8,581 nt of DNA from Deltaproteobacteria bacterium (GTDB lineage Bacteria; Desulfobacterota; Desulfobacteria; Desulfobacterales; JAUVVS01). Below the pieces are notes generated by a model. The model made no database searches and had not been told where the DNA came from. It worked only from the letters and a program-made list of their open reading frames with translations. How positions within the stretch are numbered: the stretch's first letter is position 1; each line of letters starts with the position of its first letter. Below, piece after piece: positions 6,441-8,581 of this stretch. The stretch spans positions 1 to 8,581 of the forward strand of contig JAUVVS010000057.1 in assembly GCA_030604545.1 (NCBI GenBank), read 5' to 3'. The translations under genes and the position numbers were made by a program.

Positions 6441-6574
6441 AGAGACCTTTGAAAAACGTCCTCTTTTGTCGAACCCTGTTAATTAGTGCCTGAACGAAAA
6501 CCCTAAAAATCTCCCCCCTTTTGAAAAGGGGGCTGGGGGGGGACTTGTGCGGGAAACCTTTTTCAAAGGTCTCT
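6441..6574. mobile_element. MITE-like element 2 (134 bp) with perfect 16-bp terminal inverted repeats
   Basis: AGAGACCTTTGAAAAA (6441-6456) is repeated as its exact complement at 6559-6574. The left 32 bases (from 6442) match the inverted right end of element 1 at 27 of 32 positions and its left end at 25 of 32, so the two belong to one family. The core differs: it holds a CCCCCTTTT/AAAAGGGGG hairpin and a run of eight G. Flanks TGTTA (6437-6441) and TATTG (6574-6578) are only weakly alike, so no clean target duplication remains. The element starts 6 bases after the zinc-ribbon gene stop codon and ends 5 bases before the tRNA. No coding capacity. Confidence 0.72.
6514..6532 (+). repeat. C5T4/A4G5 hairpin inside element 2
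   Basis: CCCCCTTTT (6514-6522) and AAAAGGGGG (6524-6532) are perfect inverted repeats around a single G, so in practice the inner A/T pairs open into a loop. It is followed by CT and eight G (6535-6542). C/T-A/G hairpins of this kind recur as interspersed repeats in many bacterial genomes, so it may be a second repeat nested in the element. It could stall or terminate transcription on either strand, but no U-tract follows. Confidence 0.5.
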
Positions 6575-6579
6575 ATTGT

Positions 6580-6656
6580 GGCGATGTAGCTCAGGTGGTC
6601 AGAGCATGCGGCTCATATCCGCAGTGTCCGGGGTTCAAATCCCTGCATCGCCACCA
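6580..6656 (+). tRNA. tRNA-Met (CAT anticodon), probably elongator
   Basis: A full cloverleaf is visible. The acceptor is GGCGATG (6580-6586) with CATCGCC (6646-6652), followed by A73 and an encoded CCA (6654-6656). The D stem is GCTC/GAGC (6589-6592, 6602-6605). The anticodon stem TGCGG/CCGCA (6607-6611, 6619-6623) encloses loop CTCATAT with anticodon CAT at 6614-6616. The T stem CGGGG/CCCTG encloses TTCAAAT, with one G-T pair. The paired first acceptor base pair excludes initiator tRNA, which has an unpaired position 1-72. CAT is also used by tRNA-Ile2 (lysidine-modified by TilS), and sequence alone does not fully separate the two; the overall sequence looks more like elongator Met. No promoter is evident in the 5 bp between it and element 2, so its transcript must start in or beyond that element. 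Confidence 0.92.
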
Positions 6657-6662
6657 CAATGT

Positions 6663-6686
6663 TAAATAGTTGAGTGGTTAAGTGGT
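6663..6686 (-). repeat. Inverted copy of the 8-bp tandem repeat
   Basis: Read on the minus strand, ACCACTTA, ACCACTCA and ACTATTTA run in tandem, the same ACNACTYA-type octamer as at 495-526. It lies between the 3' ends of the convergent tRNA and PurD-like genes. No clear intrinsic terminator is found in this 65-bp gap; only a weak GGTT/AACC stem is seen at 6684-6694. Confidence 0.7.
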
Positions 6687-6721
6687 TGATAACCGGTCAC
6701 CGATTTCTGTAATATGTGTTG

Positions 6722-8218
6722 CTAAAAAATTTTTTCCGCCATTAAATAGTGGAATCCAATATCTCTCCTTAAATCCAATCTATTGCCCTTGATGTTTTCA
6801 CGAGGAATTACCCTGATTTTATTGTTGTCAAAAGACGTTAGCAGTCTTTTTCTAAGCCGATCGGCTATTTCTCCTCGCGTTTCATTTGACTTTATTGTTA
6901 TATTTGCATTCAAATAAGCAACCCGCGTACCGTCTGATTTAAAAATTTTTTTCTCTTCCGACCATGTCATAGCTGAAGGAACAATTTGAATTCCTTTCCT
7001 TTTCATATATTTTAGATCAATCTCTATTGGCTCCCCTTTAGTGCAGGACCACGGGTATCCTTTTTGACCGTCGGGACCACCAGGTCCTGTCATCAAAGCT
7101 ATACAAATCGATATTTGATCCGTCCTTACTTCCGGTTCGACTTCATGTAATTCGCCATCAAGCGAAGCCTTGATAAGAGTGCCGAAATTCCTTAGTCTTC
7201 GAACAACCGGCTGTGCTTCCGGTTCACCAGGGCGGATATTTATTTCACTCACACGGATTTTAGTTGGGCGCATATAACAGTCAAAAGAAACAAAACAGCC
7301 GGGATATAAAATACACGGCCGCAGGAGCTTTTGCTTTTTTAGGGCTCTAATTAATGGCGCTGCAACCATTTCTCTCGCCATTTGAATCAATTCCGGAGTT
7401 TCCATTGGATGGGGAGAAATAGCTCCTGTTCCACCTGTAATAGGGTTTTCCTTGCTTGCCGGTCCTTCAAAACGTTCCGGATAATCCATGGCAGTGGGTA
7501 ATATTTGAAAATTTCCGCTGTTATCAACTAAAATGGTAAAGCTTATTTCAATCCCGGACATCAGGGACTCAATTAAAAGCGGCCATTTTCCTTTTTTGCC
7601 AAACATCTGCTTATAATTGTCTTTGTAATCTTTAAGCAAAGTATCATAAACTTCTCTTATTTCCCAAGAGTTCAAAATAATCCTAGCACCTTTTCCTCCT
7701 GCGCTGTAGGGATACTTCAACACTGCTCCGCCAAATCCATCTATATAATTTAAACATGTTTGTAATGTATCTTCATAATTTTTTGCATCAACTTCTTTCC
7801 ATGATGATGCCACTGGAATACCTGCCTCTTGGCATAGCTTTTTACATTCTATCTTATCAGCTTCTACAAAAGCACCAGCTTTACTTAACCCAAGAATACG
7901 ATCCCCAAAACCGGCAGCTTCCACAATGTCAATCAGGCCTTCAAACAATAGTGCTTCGGGCATCGGTACAACGTAGTCTATTTGTCCCTTTTTCAGGGCA
8001 TTGATGATGACTTCAGCATAATCTTGAATAGAATTACTCACAGTAGAAAAAAATTGTACGGGCCAGTTAACCATTTCTGTATATTTCGGCATAGCAGGAG
8101 TGCCTCGCACAACTACTCCTTCAAACTCATCTTTATAAATTTCGCTTGTAGCCGTGGATATAACAAGGGCGCATAATAAAGTTCTTCCATCTGTTCCAGC
8201 AAAAGCTATTTTTTTCAT
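6722..8218 (-). CDS. Divergent PurD-family (phosphoribosylamine-glycine ligase-like) ATP-grasp protein
   Basis: This 498-residue protein follows the PurD domain plan from end to end. An N-terminal Rossmann-like part has GTDGRT (8-13) and DYVVPMPEAL (81-90). The ATP-grasp domain has a phosphate loop SAGGKGA (172-178), an NPITGGTGAISP stretch (258-269) and metal-binding E325 and N327 in SEINIRPGEPEAQP (324-337). A PurD C-terminal domain has GTRVA (430-434) and RRDIG (484-488). PurD forms GAR from phosphoribosylamine, glycine and ATP in purine synthesis. This protein is about 70 residues longer than usual PurD and lacks the GGREHA-type N-terminal motif (GTDGRT instead). NTGGMGA is NPITGGTGA and RFGDPE is RPGEPE, so the substrate may differ. 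AAGGGA (8225-8230 on the minus strand) lies 6 bases before the ATG. It is convergent with the tRNA and alone on its strand. It may be a real but divergent PurD or a paralogue making another amide bond. Confidence 0.82.
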   Translation of the reverse strand: MKKIAFAGTDGRTLLCALVISTATSEIYKDEFEGVVVRGTPAMPKYTEMVNWPVQFFSTVSNSIQDYAEVIINALKKGQIDYVVPMPEALLFEGLIDIVEAAGFGDRILGLSKAGAFVEADKIECKKLCQEAGIPVASSWKEVDAKNYEDTLQTCLNYIDGFGGAVLKYPYSAGGKGARIILNSWEIREVYDTLLKDYKDNYKQMFGKKGKWPLLIESLMSGIEISFTILVDNSGNFQILPTAMDYPERFEGPASKENPITGGTGAISPHPMETPELIQMAREMVAAPLIRALKKQKLLRPCILYPGCFVSFDCYMRPTKIRVSEINIRPGEPEAQPVVRRLRNFGTLIKASLDGELHEVEPEVRTDQISICIALMTGPGGPDGQKGYPWSCTKGEPIEIDLKYMKRKGIQIVPSAMTWSEEKKIFKSDGTRVAYLNANITIKSNETRGEIADRLRKRLLTSFDNNKIRVIPRENIKGNRLDLRRDIGFHYLMAEKIF

Positions 8219-8581
8219 AGTTTTTCCCTTTCTTTTTTCAACCGAATAACAGAGAATCTAATGACATATGGCAAGTGATAAAAATTAAAAGTGCAGATTT
8301 TGGCCATTTACAGTATATTTATAAAGTGAAACAATAATTGAGCTTGAAAAGATAACAAAGATTCATTATTAATCATATAAAGACAGTTATTCCAAGTTAA
8401 AAATATAAAAAGAGGTAACACTTTAGCCCTTTGAAACCAGTGACTGTATGCAGAGTCTAAGCTTCCGAGCGAATTCATTTGGGGATATTTGATTAAGCGT
8501 TCTCGGCGAAGCGGAGCGTAAAAATTGAAGCTGTTTGAGTCCCGAGCATAGCGAGGTCGAGTTCTTTAATTTTAGCGCAGC
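8219..8581. other. Gene-free region upstream of the PurD-like gene
   Basis: No supported coding frame is present on either strand. Bases 8219-8460 are AT-rich and should contain the promoter of the minus-strand PurD-like gene, but no pair of hexamers with good spacing stands out. A TATACT on the minus strand near 8310 lacks a recognisable -35. Bases from about 8495 to the edge form a repeat-like palindromic unit, listed separately. No rRNA, tRNA or mobile gene is seen. Confidence 0.6.
8516..8578. repeat. Imperfect palindromic repeat at the window edge
   Basis: CGTAAAAATTGAAG (8517-8530) pairs with CTTTAATTTTAGCG (8564-8577); 11 of 14 positions are complementary and two of the rest are G-U compatible in RNA. 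The inner 33 bases carry short GC-rich pieces (CCCGAG, GCGAGG). The preceding bases 8499-8516 (CTCGGCGAAGCGGAGC type) look like part of the same unit. It has the look of an interspersed repeat family rather than a terminator, and it may extend beyond the window. Confidence 0.6.

Noticed and set aside
6580..6656. tRNA-Ile2 (CAT anticodon modified to lysidine) instead of tRNA-Met
   Set aside because: It cannot be excluded by anticodon alone, but the acceptor and T-stem sequence resemble elongator Met more closely, so Met is reported with this caveat.
6724..6735. A6T6 stretch at the end of the PurD-like gene as a bidirectional terminator
   Set aside because: It lies within the last codons of the gene and no GC-rich stem precedes it on either strand.

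Overview
The window carries five complete protein genes, one tRNA gene and an unusually large amount of short repeat DNA. It is AT-rich in the spacers. Gene content (a full-length bacterial MnmG, a type II J-protein, a purine phosphoribosyltransferase and an MJ0042-type zinc-ribbon/DUF3426 membrane protein) points to a free-living Gram-negative bacterium. The repeat-rich, medium-size spacers and the style of the repeats resemble large sulfate-reducer genomes of the Desulfobacterota (Desulfobacterales). That assignment is an inference from recall, not from a search.

Layout. Bases 1-616 hold no gene. They contain a GC-rich island of four consecutive hairpins, a four-copy 11-bp tandem repeat, and an 8-bp-period repeat just ahead of mnmG. 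mnmG (617-2512, +) follows, with a perfect hairpin that begins in its stop codon. A 478-bp spacer with a good sigma70-like promoter and a perfect 12-bp inverted repeat leads to a CbpA/DnaJ-like co-chaperone (2991-3908, +). Next come hpt (3990-4508, +) and a 579-residue zinc-ribbon, acidic-repeat, single-TM protein (4695-6434, +). A tRNA gene with CAT anticodon (6580-6656, +) follows, and a divergent PurD-family ATP-grasp protein lies on the other strand (6722-8218, -). The last 360 bp hold no gene and end in an imperfect palindrome that reaches the window edge.

The most notable structure is a pair of short non-coding elements (4512-4676 and 6441-6574). They share GAGACCTTTG-type terminal inverted repeats, carry unrelated cores, and bracket the zinc-ribbon gene. 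The first is flanked by a perfect 5-bp direct repeat, AATGA, as expected of a transposed MITE. The second has a perfect 16-bp terminal repeat and stops 5 bp before the tRNA. Both begin within 7 bp of a stop codon.

How the genes relate. MnmG and the tRNA both belong to translation. Hpt and the PurD-like protein both relate to purine nucleotide chemistry, but on opposite strands and 2.2 kb apart, so a shared pathway is only suggestive. The plus-strand genes are separated by large spacers with their own promoter candidates, so this looks like a row of mostly independent transcription units, not one operon. No defence system, CRISPR array, phage or complete transposase gene is visible. The best candidates for undescribed biology are the element family, the divergent PurD protein and the expanding acidic repeat of the zinc-ribbon protein.
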